This document shows positions 44,927-54,755 of a stretch of DNA of 64,000 bases, one piece after another. Positions within the stretch are counted from its first letter, which is position 1. Each line of letters opens with the position of its first letter. Source of the stretch: Niallia endozanthoxylica (lineage in GTDB: Bacteria > Bacillota > Bacilli > Bacillales > Cytobacillaceae); NCBI RefSeq assembly GCF_008710145.1, contig NZ_VYKL01000006.1, positions 47,321 through 111,320 on the forward strand. Direction: 5' to 3'. Under the pieces are notes generated by a model. That model was given only the letters and a program-made list of their open reading frames with translations, had not been told where the DNA came from and did no database searches. Position numbers and translations under genes: made by a program.

Positions 44927-46306
44927 ATGAACCATTTTCGAATAGAGAAGGATACGCTCGGTGAAGTTCGTGTACCGAAGGAGAAACTTTGGGGTGCGCA
45001 GACACAGCGGAGCTTGGAAAATTTTAAAATAGGTAACGAAAAAATGCCTTTGGACGTTATTTATGGCCTGGCTTTTATCAAAAAGGCGGCAGCCATCGTC
45101 AATTTCCAATTAGGAAAATTAAGTGAGGTCAAAATGGATGCCATCACAAAAGTTTGTGATGAAATCTTAAAGGGAGATTATGATGAACATTTCCCATTAG
45201 CTGTCTGGCAAACGGGCAGTGGCACCCAATCGAATATGAACGTGAATGAAGTCATTGCCCATGTGGCCAATGGATGGCTGGAGTCTCAAGGAGAAGCAGA
45301 GAGGATTCACCCAAATGACGATGTCAATATGTCGCAAAGTTCCAATGATACGTTTCCAACGGCCATGCACATTGCGGCCTATATGAAAATAACGAAGCAC
45401 CTCCTTCCCGCTATTCAAGAATTAAAAAACACCTTTCTTGAAAAAGAAAAGGCTTTTTCAAACATAATCAAAATCGGCAGAACCCATCTGCAGGATGCGA
45501 CACCACTGACACTTGGGCAGGAAATCAGCGGCTGGAGGTTTATGCTTGAAAAGAATGAAAGAATGATCACAGAGTCGGCTAAGTATTTACTTGATTTGGC
45601 TATTGGCGGGACAGCTGTAGGTACAGGAATTAACGCTGATCCTCAATTTGGAGCTAATGTAGCGAAGCAATTAACCCTATTAACTGGATACCCTTTTCGC
45701 TCTTCTGAAAATAAGTTTCATGCCTTAACGAGCCATGATGAAATCGTGTATGTACATGGAGGACTAAAAGCTTTAGCAGCGGATTTACTAAAGATTGCAA
45801 ATGATGTTCGCTGGCTTGCAAGCGGACCAAGAAGTGGAATTGGTGAGATCCGTATCCCTGCCAACGAACCAGGCAGCTCCATCATGCCTGGAAAAGTCAA
45901 TCCAACACAAAGTGAAGCATTGACAATGGTCTCAAGCCAAGTGTTTGGAAATGATGCCACCGTCGGTTTTGCCGCAAGCCAAGGAAATTTTGAATTAAAT
46001 GTGTTTAAACCCGTGATTATTTATAACGTACTCCAATCCATCACCTTACTATCAGACGGGATCATTTCCTTTAATGAGCACTGCGCCATAGGAATAGAAG
46101 CAAACAAAGACAGTATTAAAGAACACGTGGAACGATCACTTATGCTTGTAACCGCATTAAACCCTCATATTGGCTATGAAAAGGCGGCAGCCATCGCCAA
46201 ACTTGCATTCAAAGAAAACAGCAGTTTAAAGGAAGCCGCGATGAAAACAGGATATCTGTCAGCCGAACAATTCGACCAATGGGTTAAACCAGAGAACATG
46301 GTGTGA
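44927..46306 (+). CDS. fumC: Class II fumarate hydratase
   Basis: 459 residues, full length for FumC/Cit[50 protein letters not shown] and the superfamily signature [15 protein letters not shown] are all intact. It interconverts fumarate and malate in the TCA cycle without an iron-sulfur cluster. GGGAGTG lies before the ATG. Monocistronic; an AGCTCTG hairpin repeat about 90 nt downstream could end transcription. It could link ring-cleavage products to the TCA cycle, but its role is general. Confidence 0.96.
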   Translation: MNHFRIEKDTLGEVRVPKEKLWGAQTQRSLENFKIGNEKMPLDVIYGLAFIKKAAAIVNFQLGKLSEVKMDAITKVCDEILKGDYDEHFPLAVWQTGSGTQSNMNVNEVIAHVANGWLESQGEAERIHPNDDVNMSQSSNDTFPTAMHIAAYMKITKHLLPAIQELKNTFLEKEKAFSNIIKIGRTHLQDATPLTLGQEISGWRFMLEKNERMITESAKYLLDLAIGGTAVGTGINADPQFGANVAKQLTLLTGYPFRSSENKFHALTSHDEIVYVHGGLKALAADLLKIANDVRWLASGPRSGIGEIRIPANEPGSSIMPGKVNPTQSEALTMVSSQVFGNDATVGFAASQGNFELNVFKPVIIYNVLQSITLLSDGIISFNEHCAIGIEANKDSIKEHVERSLMLVTALNPHIGYEKAAAIAKLAFKENSSLKEAAMKTGYLSAEQFDQWVKPENMV

Positions 46307-46397
46307 CTGCTCATGCAGTTAAAGCAGCAGGTATCTCCTGTCAAGAACAATTCTTCAAGCGGAATTTAGACTGAAGGATTCCGACAAGAAAAAATGA

Positions 46398-46440
46398 AGG
46401 AAAGCTCTGTGAGGATATTGAATCTCTGCAGAACTTTCCT
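46398..46440. repeat. AGCTCTG hairpin repeat, copy 4
   Basis: AGGAAAGCTCTG...CAGAACTTTCCT stem followed by TTTTT, so it can serve as terminator for fumC. A tail 'gggtcgtgggactgaactg' lies ~60 nt further on, as in copy 2. Confidence 0.75.
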
Positions 46441-46549
46441 TTTTGACTTTTATGATTTTACCTTGTCACTTTTTATTCGCCATTTATCTCATTTATAATT
46501 GGGTCGTGGGACTGAACTGAACCCATGCCTCAATGATGGTGACTTTCTT

Positions 46550-48373
46550 CTATTTCTCTGAGATGGTCGTATGAGCAGCTATACTGTGAAGGGCGTTCCT
46601 AACTGTTCCATACTCGCTCGCATGCGGGCGGTCATCTCCATCTTCATAGCCATAATCAAACATGCGATTCCGATTAAGGGTCAACTTCGTGAAGGTTGGA
46701 CGCAATAAATCAAATAGCTTAAATCGATCTTCTAAATGTAAAAATCTTTGTTGGTAAGAAAGGATTTCTTCCCGTACAATACTCCAGAAACGATGTTCAG
46801 AAAATTGTTCGTTATCCTGTAGAATGCTGCTTAAATAACGGAAATGACAAATAAATAACCCAGTTAAAATAAATTGTGTCAACCCTTCAGGGCGTTCACT
46901 GCGCAATACGTTTTTCAACTCCGGAGACAACACCGCCAATTCCGGAAATGGCTGATCACTAATATTTACATCATCCACGAAATCCTTCATAATGATTCGT
47001 TCAGGCTTATAGTCTCTCAGCACGAGCACAGTGTTTTGGCCGTGCGGTGAAAACACCGTACCGTATTGATAGAGGTAATGAAGCAATGGCGGTAAAATGG
47101 CTTTTGTCAGTTTCTTCACCCAGTCCTCGACTGTGAGACCTGACTTTTCAATTAACTTTGATGCGAACGGTGTTCCTTCATGATCGACATGCAATAGTGC
47201 CGCAAGTGTTATGGCGTGTTCATTCTCTTTGAGCTCCTTATAAATGCTCTCTCTCCAAACCACACCGAGCATTTCAAGATATTGATAGGGAGCCCCTTTA
47301 AGTTTCGTAAACGTGCGATGGTCCACATTCATGGTCGCCACCTCTCCCAACAGGCCAAGACGGCACTCTTCTTTTAAAAACACATCGTTTTCCAATATGT
47401 TTTTCATAAATGTCGTGACTTCAGGAGCAATCACCGTTCTTTCACTAGGCAATCCCCGATAGACAAGTGTATTTAAAATGCTCATCGGCAGCTTGACATG
47501 ATACTTTTCCTTATTCGCTACATTCACAAATGTGCGAATGGATTGTTGAGGAAGATATAGGTCTTCTCCTTCCCCTAATGGAATGAGTTCTTTACTGGCA
47601 ATTTCAAGAGAGAACATAGGCACAATAACATGTTCCCATTGCCATGCGTGAATCGGCATGAAATAATAATCCTTTTCCTGTACTCCTTCGGTCTGCAATT
47701 TCCTTGCAAAATGTTGGCGTATCTCTTCTTCAAGCTCCTGCTCCAGCACATCCTCATAAGCTAAACTTTCTACTGAATGAAAGGTTCCGATGTTTTTATG
47801 AACGGCAATCCATGATAGCTGTACTTTTTTCTTTTGTTCGGGCGCGTAATTTACATAATCATCATACCCAAAACCAATCCGGCCTTTATTATAGGTAATC
47901 CACGGATGTCCCTTCATTTCCCCTTCAAGCTCAGCATAATCTAATTCAGTCAGTTCATCCGATGATTTCGATCTTTCTTTTAAATGAGTGTCCGCCACAA
48001 GTGTATGCAAATACTCTTTTATTAAATGTCCTGCTGTAGATCCCGTCATCCTTCCTTCTTGTTGAATACTTAGCAAGAGAGAAAGAGACAGGGGAATATC
48101 TATCGTTTCAGTCGTTAGGACTTCAGTGCTCCCAGGTAAAACACGGAAGCTGTCAAACAACCGCGGCTCTGCTTCAAAACGATAAACGGTTCCTTTTTTA
48201 TCCTTCCATTCGTAACATTGAACTCCCTCTGTTTCACTAAGGAGCGTTGGGGTAATAATTTCTTCATACATGAACTCTTGAAGCATTTTAGTTAAAAGCT
48301 GTTGGTCCACGTCTTTCCATGCTTCCCCTGTTAACATATGTATTGGTGTTTCACAAATTTTCACTATGTTCAA
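46550..48373 (-). CDS. IucC/RhbF-type NIS siderophore synthetase
   Basis: 607 residues of the IucA/IucC family (aerobactin synthetase fold): SSTAGHLIKEYLHTL-type substrate-entry segment (GSTAGHLIKEYLHTLV), HAWQWEHVI, SIRTFVNVANKEKYHVKLPM, and the ATP-site SPHGQNTVLVLRDYKPERII. It ligates a second N-hydroxy-N-acetyl-diaminopropane arm to citrate in schizokinen-type pathways. Last gene of the operon, overlapping the MFS gene by 23 nt. Which of the two synthetases acts first is inferred from gene order (rhbC first, rhbF last). Confidence 0.9.
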   Translation of the reverse strand: MNIVKICETPIHMLTGEAWKDVDQQLLTKMLQEFMYEEIITPTLLSETEGVQCYEWKDKKGTVYRFEAEPRLFDSFRVLPGSTEVLTTETIDIPLSLSLLLSIQQEGRMTGSTAGHLIKEYLHTLVADTHLKERSKSSDELTELDYAELEGEMKGHPWITYNKGRIGFGYDDYVNYAPEQKKKVQLSWIAVHKNIGTFHSVESLAYEDVLEQELEEEIRQHFARKLQTEGVQEKDYYFMPIHAWQWEHVIVPMFSLEIASKELIPLGEGEDLYLPQQSIRTFVNVANKEKYHVKLPMSILNTLVYRGLPSERTVIAPEVTTFMKNILENDVFLKEECRLGLLGEVATMNVDHRTFTKLKGAPYQYLEMLGVVWRESIYKELKENEHAITLAALLHVDHEGTPFASKLIEKSGLTVEDWVKKLTKAILPPLLHYLYQYGTVFSPHGQNTVLVLRDYKPERIIMKDFVDDVNISDQPFPELAVLSPELKNVLRSERPEGLTQFILTGLFICHFRYLSSILQDNEQFSEHRFWSIVREEILSYQQRFLHLEDRFKLFDLLRPTFTKLTLNRNRMFDYGYEDGDDRPHASEYGTVRNALHSIAAHTTISEK

Positions 48374-49565
48374 CTCCCCTTTTTATTTGATTTAATGATG
48401 CCTTATAAAGGCTGATTGAAAGCAAGGCCGTACATAATGCGGCCCCGATTAATAGGAAACCACTTAGAAGGAAAGGGCCTTCTCCCCCATTTTGTTGAAA
48501 CATCGTCAAAGCAGCGATTGGTGAGAAAAGCAAGGCTGTGTTCTGTACCGATGTTACGAGACTATATGAGAGCGGCGATTTTTTTCCGATTCCCATTTGA
48601 AAGAAAAAAATATCAATCGCGGCCAAACTAACAAAAAAGCACAACCCATAAATGATTCGAACAAAAATAAATAACCATACAGGCTCAACAAATACCTGGA
48701 CAAAGAGCAATCCTCCTGTTATACCTGTTACGCTAATTAAAAGAACTTTCACACGTGATTGAAGATACCGTTTTGGCAATAAAAACTGCAGCACAATTGC
48801 CACAAGGCTTGGCATAACATACAGTAAGCTTAATCCTTGTTGTGAGATGGTATAGATACTGTCAAGATAGACCGTAAAATAAGGACGAATCGTATGATGC
48901 CCGGTATAAAAGAGAAACACAATAAGTAAATAAGCAATAAAAGCCCATTGCCATTTCACTCCTTTTGATACGCTCTCTTTTTTCTGAAATTCCTCTTTTT
49001 TGGTGAAAACATTACTAGTTGATAAAACGAAGTAACTAACGATTGCCAGGATCAAATCAATCAAGGCAAAGATATAATAGCTATCTAAAGGAAACAACTG
49101 GTTAATGACGAAACTTCCTGCAATTCCTGATAGAATTACACTTCCATGAAATACGAATAAATAAGTGGTGGTTGTTTTTACTTTGTCACCATCACTCTGA
49201 CTCGAAGCTACCATCGCTGGGTACAGCAAATACATACTGCTTTGAAAAAAGAGCAAAACAAGCGAAATGACCAGAAACTGAAGGAAAGTCTCTGCCATGG
49301 GAATAAATAATTTGCATCCTGCCATTACGATCAGCGCACTTGTAATCATCTTTTGGAAATTCCATCTCTTTGCAGCTTCGGCCCATATTGGGGTCATGAC
49401 AATGACGATAAGACGGCAGCAAATAATGAACAAACTGGTTGCTTGCACCCCGTTCACTTGAAAATAATCAGAAAATAGCTGTGGGTAAAAGGGCGATAAC
49501 AACATTTCCGAAATGAACGTAAACAGTAAACAACTGTAGATAAATCCTTTTTCAACCTTCGTCAT
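48351..49565 (-). CDS. MFS transporter, probable siderophore exporter
   Basis: 404 residues with 12 predicted membrane segments, MFS fold (FSDYFQVNGVQATSLFIICC, IWAEAAKRWNFQKM). Placed between the hydroxylase and the last synthetase and overlapping the latter, so it is part of the operon. Siderophore exporters in such clusters are often MFS proteins, so export of the finished siderophore is the best guess. It starts 9 nt after the monooxygenase stop. Confidence 0.82.
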   Translation of the reverse strand: MTKVEKGFIYSCLLFTFISEMLLSPFYPQLFSDYFQVNGVQATSLFIICCRLIVIVMTPIWAEAAKRWNFQKMITSALIVMAGCKLFIPMAETFLQFLVISLVLLFFQSSMYLLYPAMVASSQSDGDKVKTTTTYLFVFHGSVILSGIAGSFVINQLFPLDSYYIFALIDLILAIVSYFVLSTSNVFTKKEEFQKKESVSKGVKWQWAFIAYLLIVFLFYTGHHTIRPYFTVYLDSIYTISQQGLSLLYVMPSLVAIVLQFLLPKRYLQSRVKVLLISVTGITGGLLFVQVFVEPVWLFIFVRIIYGLCFFVSLAAIDIFFFQMGIGKKSPLSYSLVTSVQNTALLFSPIAALTMFQQNGGEGPFLLSGFLLIGAALCTALLSISLYKASLNQIKRGVEHSENL

Positions 49566-49574
49566 ACTCTTTTA

Positions 49575-50876
49575 CTACATTCCAAACTGCTGAAAGACGT
49601 TACGTTCATATATTTGATATACTTCCTTTCCGACTAGCTGATTCACAATGGCCGCGTTTCTAAACGCTCCAAGCCCTAGATCAGGTGCACCGACACCATG
49701 TGTATGAAGCTCACCATTCTGGACAAACAAATGATTTTGACCATCCGTATTCAACTTCACTTTATAATCTTCTTGAATGACAAACTGCCCGTCCTCATCC
49801 CATTGAATCCTATGCTTCATTCCTTTTACACAATCCGGAATAAAAGGTTGATAGCCGGTAGCAAGAATAATGACGTCGCTTTCCAATTGCTTATTCTGTT
49901 CTTGTTCATGCTGGTACAGAGATAAATGATAGGTATTGTTCCAATCTTCTATCGATACTAGCTCGGTGAGTGCCTGTAAATGAATGTTTGACACTTGGTT
50001 TCCAACGGTTCGTTCATACAATAAGTCATAAATATCTGCAATCGTACTAGCGCTAATCCCTTTGTACAACAGCGCCTGATTATTTAGGACCTTCTTTTTC
50101 CTTTCTTTCGGAAGGTGATAAAAGTAACGAGTATAATCAGGTGAAAAATGCTCCAAACCAAGTTTGGAATATTCCATCGGATAAAACCCTTTAGACCTTG
50201 TAAACCAGCGTAACTTGTAATCATGATCAGGCTGCTTCGATAGAAGGTCATAAAAAATTTCACCTGCACTCTGCCCGGAGCCAATAACCGTAATAGAGTT
50301 TGCTTTCAAGGCATCTTCCCGCTTGTTTTTATACTGAGAAGAATGAAATACCCGGTCACCAAGAGCTGAATGAAACTTCTCAGGAACGTACGGCTTCGTT
50401 CCCACTCCTACAACTACATGTTTCGCGTCATACGTTTTTCGTTCTTCTTCTTTATAATCGAAAACGGTCACACGATAATGCCCCGCCTCTGTTTGCTCAA
50501 TATTCTCCACTTTGCATCCAAACTGCAGCTGCGGGAGCTGCTCCGCTACCCATTGACAATAGTGATTGTATTCTGTCCGCGGAATTTGAAACTTTTCAAA
50601 AAAGTAAAAATGGTATAACCGCCCTTGCTCATGTAAATAATTCAAAAAGCTAAGAGGACTGGTCGGATCCACCATTGTGACAACATCTGCCATGAAGGGT
50701 ACTTGTAGTGTCGTTCCCTCTAACAGCATCCCTGGATGCCAATCAAAGCGGATGTTCTTATCGAAAAACAACGAGCGGCATTCTGTTTTATGAAGCAATG
50801 CTGCTAGTCCTAAATTAAAAGGACCAATTCCCACTCCAATCACATCTAAAATTTGTTCGTTTGCCAATCCTTCCAC
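49575..50876 (-). CDS. IucD/RhbE-type N-hydroxylating monooxygenase
   Basis: 433 residues, SidA/IucD/PvdA family. FAD-binding GVGIGPFNLGLAALL (residues 14-28), NADPH-binding VIGSGQSAGEIFYDLL (about 198-213), and ATGYQPFIP near residue 343. It hydroxylates the terminal amine of 1,3-diaminopropane (or a related diamine), giving the hydroxamate precursor. Its start overlaps the acetyltransferase gene by 31 nt. Confidence 0.92.
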   Translation of the reverse strand: MEGLANEQILDVIGVGIGPFNLGLAALLHKTECRSLFFDKNIRFDWHPGMLLEGTTLQVPFMADVVTMVDPTSPLSFLNYLHEQGRLYHFYFFEKFQIPRTEYNHYCQWVAEQLPQLQFGCKVENIEQTEAGHYRVTVFDYKEEERKTYDAKHVVVGVGTKPYVPEKFHSALGDRVFHSSQYKNKREDALKANSITVIGSGQSAGEIFYDLLSKQPDHDYKLRWFTRSKGFYPMEYSKLGLEHFSPDYTRYFYHLPKERKKKVLNNQALLYKGISASTIADIYDLLYERTVGNQVSNIHLQALTELVSIEDWNNTYHLSLYQHEQEQNKQLESDVIILATGYQPFIPDCVKGMKHRIQWDEDGQFVIQEDYKVKLNTDGQNHLFVQNGELHTHGVGAPDLGLGAFRNAAIVNQLVGKEVYQIYERNVFQQFGM

Positions 50877-51451
50877 CTGCTTTCAAATATGTTCCGTTTA
50901 CATTCCATCAATAAACCTGTTTTATCAGGCAGTTCAACCTCCTTAACAGGTTGAAACCCGCATTTTTTGAATACATGAATCATTTTTTCATTTCGTACAT
51001 CTGGTTCTGCAATGATTGTTTGTGTTTCAGATACTTGAAACTTTTTATTTAGAATAGTCATTAGTAATGGATAGATGAAACCTTTTCCTAGAAACTCACT
51101 CGGTCCAATCAGCAAATGAATGCCTTGATCATATTCATCACACGCATAATAGTTTCCAATGATATCATCCTTCACCCAGTATGACTCCCAATAACTCATA
51201 GGGACCCCATCCAGTTCACCCACTAGAAGTGTTTGATGATCATCTTGAAGAAAATTTTGCAAATGGATCCTATAGTCTGCCAATGAAATATTTAGTTTCC
51301 AAAATGGAATTACATGCTCTCTATGCATCCATGAGTGAAGCATTTCTACATCCTCTTTCAAACTCACACGGCGAAAGGATATAACCTTTTTGATTATCGA
51401 ATCATACTGATCAAACGGATAACCCTGCCTAGTAACCACTTTAGACTTCAT
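50846..51451 (-). CDS. IucB/RhbD-type N-hydroxylamine acetyltransferase (GNAT)
   Basis: 201 residues. IucB-type GNAT: HSWMHREHVIPFWKLN at the N-terminus, LLVGELDGVPMSYWESYWV, the acetyl-CoA region GPSEFLGKGFIYPLLMTILN and RNEKMIHVFKKCGFQPVKEV. It acetylates the hydroxylamine to form the hydroxamate. Overlaps both neighbours (11 nt upstream, 31 nt downstream), as in tightly coupled NIS operons. Confidence 0.9.
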   Translation of the reverse strand: MKSKVVTRQGYPFDQYDSIIKKVISFRRVSLKEDVEMLHSWMHREHVIPFWKLNISLADYRIHLQNFLQDDHQTLLVGELDGVPMSYWESYWVKDDIIGNYYACDEYDQGIHLLIGPSEFLGKGFIYPLLMTILNKKFQVSETQTIIAEPDVRNEKMIHVFKKCGFQPVKEVELPDKTGLLMECKRNIFESRWKDWQTNKF

Positions 51452-53243
51452 TCAGCTCACCTGCATTCACAGTTAATGGATTCGTGACATGGACGTACAC
51501 AGATTGTGTCGCAAGGGATCCGACCAGCTCATCCATATCATGCACTCTTGTCAATAAATTGGCTTTGCATGGTAGCTTTTCCTCATATAACAAGGAATCT
51601 AATAAGTTTGTATGATCACCTGCATGTTTTTTTAGGTCTTTTAATTCTTCTTTCAACATGAACAGCAAATGCTGCTCACCGATCAGACGGTTCGCCCCAA
51701 ATGCATTGATTAGTCCGAACAAGTGATTGAAGAAGAAATAATAACGGAATCGCTCCTCTGCAACAGAGTCGGCACATATCGTGTCACTCTTTTCATTTAA
51801 GGTTGGAACGAGCTGTTTGAGATCGCTAGCCTTTGATTCCATAAAATAATAGCCTTGGTTATCGCGATAATAAAAGATATCAGGATACCCTTTTTCATCT
51901 AATCTAATAATGGAATTTTGCTGATGGGCTTCCAGTGCAATTCCATAGGATGAATACAGCCAGTACAATGGCTGCAAGCTTATTTTTAAATAGCGGGCAA
52001 ACCAACGCTCACTTGCTTTTTCAAGAGAAATTCCTTCTTGGCTTGCAATAGCTGAAATAATGTTGGTTAAATGAGAACCTTCTCCTGTAATATGATCCTG
52101 GCAAAGAGCCGCGAGCAATGTCGTCTGCGAATCATTCCCCTCTTGAAACGGGTTCTCCCGAATCACTGTTTCAAATCCGGTTTCTTCCACTCCAAGATTC
52201 AACGTCATATAAGCAGGGTCTTGAATAATTCGAAATCCCGGGTGAAGCACCGACAACCGGTCGTGAAGCTCGCTTTGAAGCAGACGACTCACTTCCACAC
52301 CGCGTTCGAGTTCCTTTCGCTTATTAACACGAAGCGAGTTTGTAATTTTCACCGGAATGGAGAATTTGTACATAAAGTTTGCTTCTGGATGGTACACGGT
52401 TCGAACGGAAGAAGTCGGGTAAAAACGGCGTCCTTGTGGTCCAAGATAAGAAAGTTTCTCTGATTGTATCTGATGACACACCTCTTCTTTTCCTAGCAGT
52501 TTTCTTGCCTGTAATGGATGAACAGGGATGAGTGAAAAACCATCCTCCTGACAATAGTTTTCTTTAAAAGATTGTGAAACAAATGGATCTTTCTTCAATT
52601 CCTCTTTTATCAGCATCGTAGCATTCTGGGGCAAAACGGATCCTTCCTCCACGATGGTCTTAGCTGCCCGGAAGTAATGAAGCTGGAACGCTCCTTTGCG
52701 CTCAGGTGCAAAGATAGCCTCCTCATCCTCGTCAATCCCTTGGCGACTTTTCGGTGTTGGATGTACTTGATGACCAATTAACAGGGATTGTTCAGATTGA
52801 AGAAATGTTTTTTCTTTTTGATAGCATTCTTGCAGACTATTACTTCTATCTGAAATAATTCTTTTCATATTTTGATAGCTTAAGATGGTCCTGAGCATAA
52901 GCTCATCAGCTTGTACAGGATCACCCGATTGAAGTGAAAATTCCTTTTGCATGAAAGCTATTAATGTGATGTAGTCAAGCTGTTTCACTTCATCATTTTT
53001 GACTTGATAATACATAATCGGTGAAAACAAATGACGTTCTGTTATCGATTGATACCGAACGGGAATATACAAAGTAATCGACTGCCGTTCAAATGGAAGG
53101 ACTAACATTTGTTTAATCCTTTTGTCCTCTAATCGAATAGGGACTTCATTGATATCCTTCCACTCACCTTCCCCCGTTTCCTTAACATAGCAATTGATTA
53201 GATTTTGTATTGTAAGATGATTAGCAATAAACGGAATATTCAC
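51441..53243 (-). CDS. IucA/RhbC-type NIS siderophore synthetase
   Basis: 600 residues, IucA/IucC family: GHQVHPTPKSRQGIDEDE, LIPVHPLQARKLLG, SSVRTVYHPEANFMYKFSIP and EAHQQNSIIRLDEKGYPDIF (ATP site). It couples the first hydroxamate arm to citrate. Overlaps the decarboxylase gene by 23 nt. Sequence similarity to the 607-residue synthetase at 46550 is limited to family motifs, as expected for first- and second-step enzymes. Confidence 0.9.
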   Translation of the reverse strand: MNIPFIANHLTIQNLINCYVKETGEGEWKDINEVPIRLEDKRIKQMLVLPFERQSITLYIPVRYQSITERHLFSPIMYYQVKNDEVKQLDYITLIAFMQKEFSLQSGDPVQADELMLRTILSYQNMKRIISDRSNSLQECYQKEKTFLQSEQSLLIGHQVHPTPKSRQGIDEDEEAIFAPERKGAFQLHYFRAAKTIVEEGSVLPQNATMLIKEELKKDPFVSQSFKENYCQEDGFSLIPVHPLQARKLLGKEEVCHQIQSEKLSYLGPQGRRFYPTSSVRTVYHPEANFMYKFSIPVKITNSLRVNKRKELERGVEVSRLLQSELHDRLSVLHPGFRIIQDPAYMTLNLGVEETGFETVIRENPFQEGNDSQTTLLAALCQDHITGEGSHLTNIISAIASQEGISLEKASERWFARYLKISLQPLYWLYSSYGIALEAHQQNSIIRLDEKGYPDIFYYRDNQGYYFMESKASDLKQLVPTLNEKSDTICADSVAEERFRYYFFFNHLFGLINAFGANRLIGEQHLLFMLKEELKDLKKHAGDHTNLLDSLLYEEKLPCKANLLTRVHDMDELVGSLATQSVYVHVTNPLTVNAGELNEV

Positions 53244-54744
53244 GCCGGTTCTCTCCTTGCTCTTTCTCTATTTTTTCTCCTGCTTGCTTTATTTTCTCTA
53301 TTTGTACTTTCATATTGTCAATCGTATTGAGAGGATTGAGCATCGTAAATTTCAAATACACTTTTCCGCCCTGCTTCGTTTTAGCCATGATCAGTTCACC
53401 GCTTTGATAAAAGGTACGTTGAATAGCCAAGTTAATTTCATCCACATATTCCTGATTCTCACGATGATGTGACGGGAGAAAACGAAATACTACGGCATTC
53501 AGTTCCGGCTCGTTTAGTACTTCAAAACAAGATTCCTTCTTCAGCAGTCTTGCTGTTTCTTTCGCTAGATGAATGGTGTAATCCACCATTTTCCCAAACA
53601 AATCCGTTCCTATCAGCTTCCATGTCATCAATAGTTTCAAAGCATCAAACCTTTTCGTCGTCTGAACACTTTTTTCTACGAGATTGATTATGCCTTCTTC
53701 CAGATCCTCTTCAGGATTCAAGTATTCTGCATGGTAAGCGATTTGCTGAAAATCTTGCTGGTGTTTCACAAAAAAAGCACCGCAGCTAATAGACTGATAG
53801 TAAAGTTTGTGAAAATCAATGGTTATAGAATCTGCTAAACATAAGTCCCTCACCAAATGACCGTGTTGATGGGAAAAGAGCAAAGCCCCTCCGTATGCTG
53901 CATCGACGTGCAGCCATAATTGTTCTTTGTTTGCCAATTCAGCGATATCTCCTAAACAATCAATACTTCCAAAATCAGTTGTTCCGGCTGTTGCCACAAC
54001 CATAAAGGGGAGAAGTCCCTGTTTTCTAAGTTGTCTGATTTTCCTCTTCGCATCTTCCACACAAAATTGATGCCTATCATTTGCCGCTACTTTTACTACG
54101 GCATCCATTCCCAATCCAAGCTGAGCTGCCGATTTTTGAACGGTAAAATGGGCGTGTTCAGAGCAAAGGATTCGCAGTTTCCTTGCTTCTCCCGGTAATC
54201 CTTCCTTCTGAACATGAGCTGAAAAGTGCATTTGGCATGCCTTGTTTCGAGCGAGCAGTACTCCCATATAATTCGATTGTGTCCCACCAGTTGTAAACGT
54301 ACCGTCCGCATCATGTGAATACCCTATTTGTTTTGTTAAGAACTTGATCAATTCTGTTTCAACATAAGTAGCCGCAGGACTCTGATCCCACGAATCCATT
54401 GATTGATTCAGTGCATTAATGATCACTTCAGCTGCAAGGGACGGCAGTAACGGCGGACAATGGAGATGGGCCATAGCAGAAGGGTGAGAGATCCATAAGG
54501 AATTTCTCACGATGCTGTTTTCAATCTCATTCATCACCTGATCCATTTCCTGCGCTGCAACCGGTATGGAGAGGATTTCTCTCACCTTTGATTCAATCTC
54601 TTCACGCGTTTTCCCGGAAAAAGGCTGAGTCATTTCCTTTGTTTGGTTAGCAATTAGCGTAATGACATTATCCATAAGAGCGTGGTACATTTTCTTGCTT
54701 TCATCGCTAGGATGAAGAAACCATTGTGTAAATTCTTTTCCCAT
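53221..54744 (-). CDS. ddc: L-2,4-diaminobutyrate decarboxylase
   Basis: 507 residues, PLP-dependent group II decarboxylase. FTTGGTQSNYMGVLLARN, HVDAAYGGALLFS and the PLP-Lys in SITIDFHKLYYQSISCGAFF are present. It converts 2,4-diaminobutyrate to 1,3-diaminopropane, the diamine arm of schizokinen/rhizobactin 1021. Pairing with dat directly upstream (11-nt gap) is the classic dat-ddc route. Confidence 0.92.
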   Translation of the reverse strand: MGKEFTQWFLHPSDESKKMYHALMDNVITLIANQTKEMTQPFSGKTREEIESKVREILSIPVAAQEMDQVMNEIENSIVRNSLWISHPSAMAHLHCPPLLPSLAAEVIINALNQSMDSWDQSPAATYVETELIKFLTKQIGYSHDADGTFTTGGTQSNYMGVLLARNKACQMHFSAHVQKEGLPGEARKLRILCSEHAHFTVQKSAAQLGLGMDAVVKVAANDRHQFCVEDAKRKIRQLRKQGLLPFMVVATAGTTDFGSIDCLGDIAELANKEQLWLHVDAAYGGALLFSHQHGHLVRDLCLADSITIDFHKLYYQSISCGAFFVKHQQDFQQIAYHAEYLNPEEDLEEGIINLVEKSVQTTKRFDALKLLMTWKLIGTDLFGKMVDYTIHLAKETARLLKKESCFEVLNEPELNAVVFRFLPSHHRENQEYVDEINLAIQRTFYQSGELIMAKTKQGGKVYLKFTMLNPLNTIDNMKVQIEKIKQAGEKIEKEQGENRREYSVYC

Positions 54745-54755
54745 TTTATCTCCTT

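Noticed and set aside
53257..53687. Plus-strand frames within the ddc and siderophore genes
   Set aside because: Shadow frames of strongly supported minus-strand genes.
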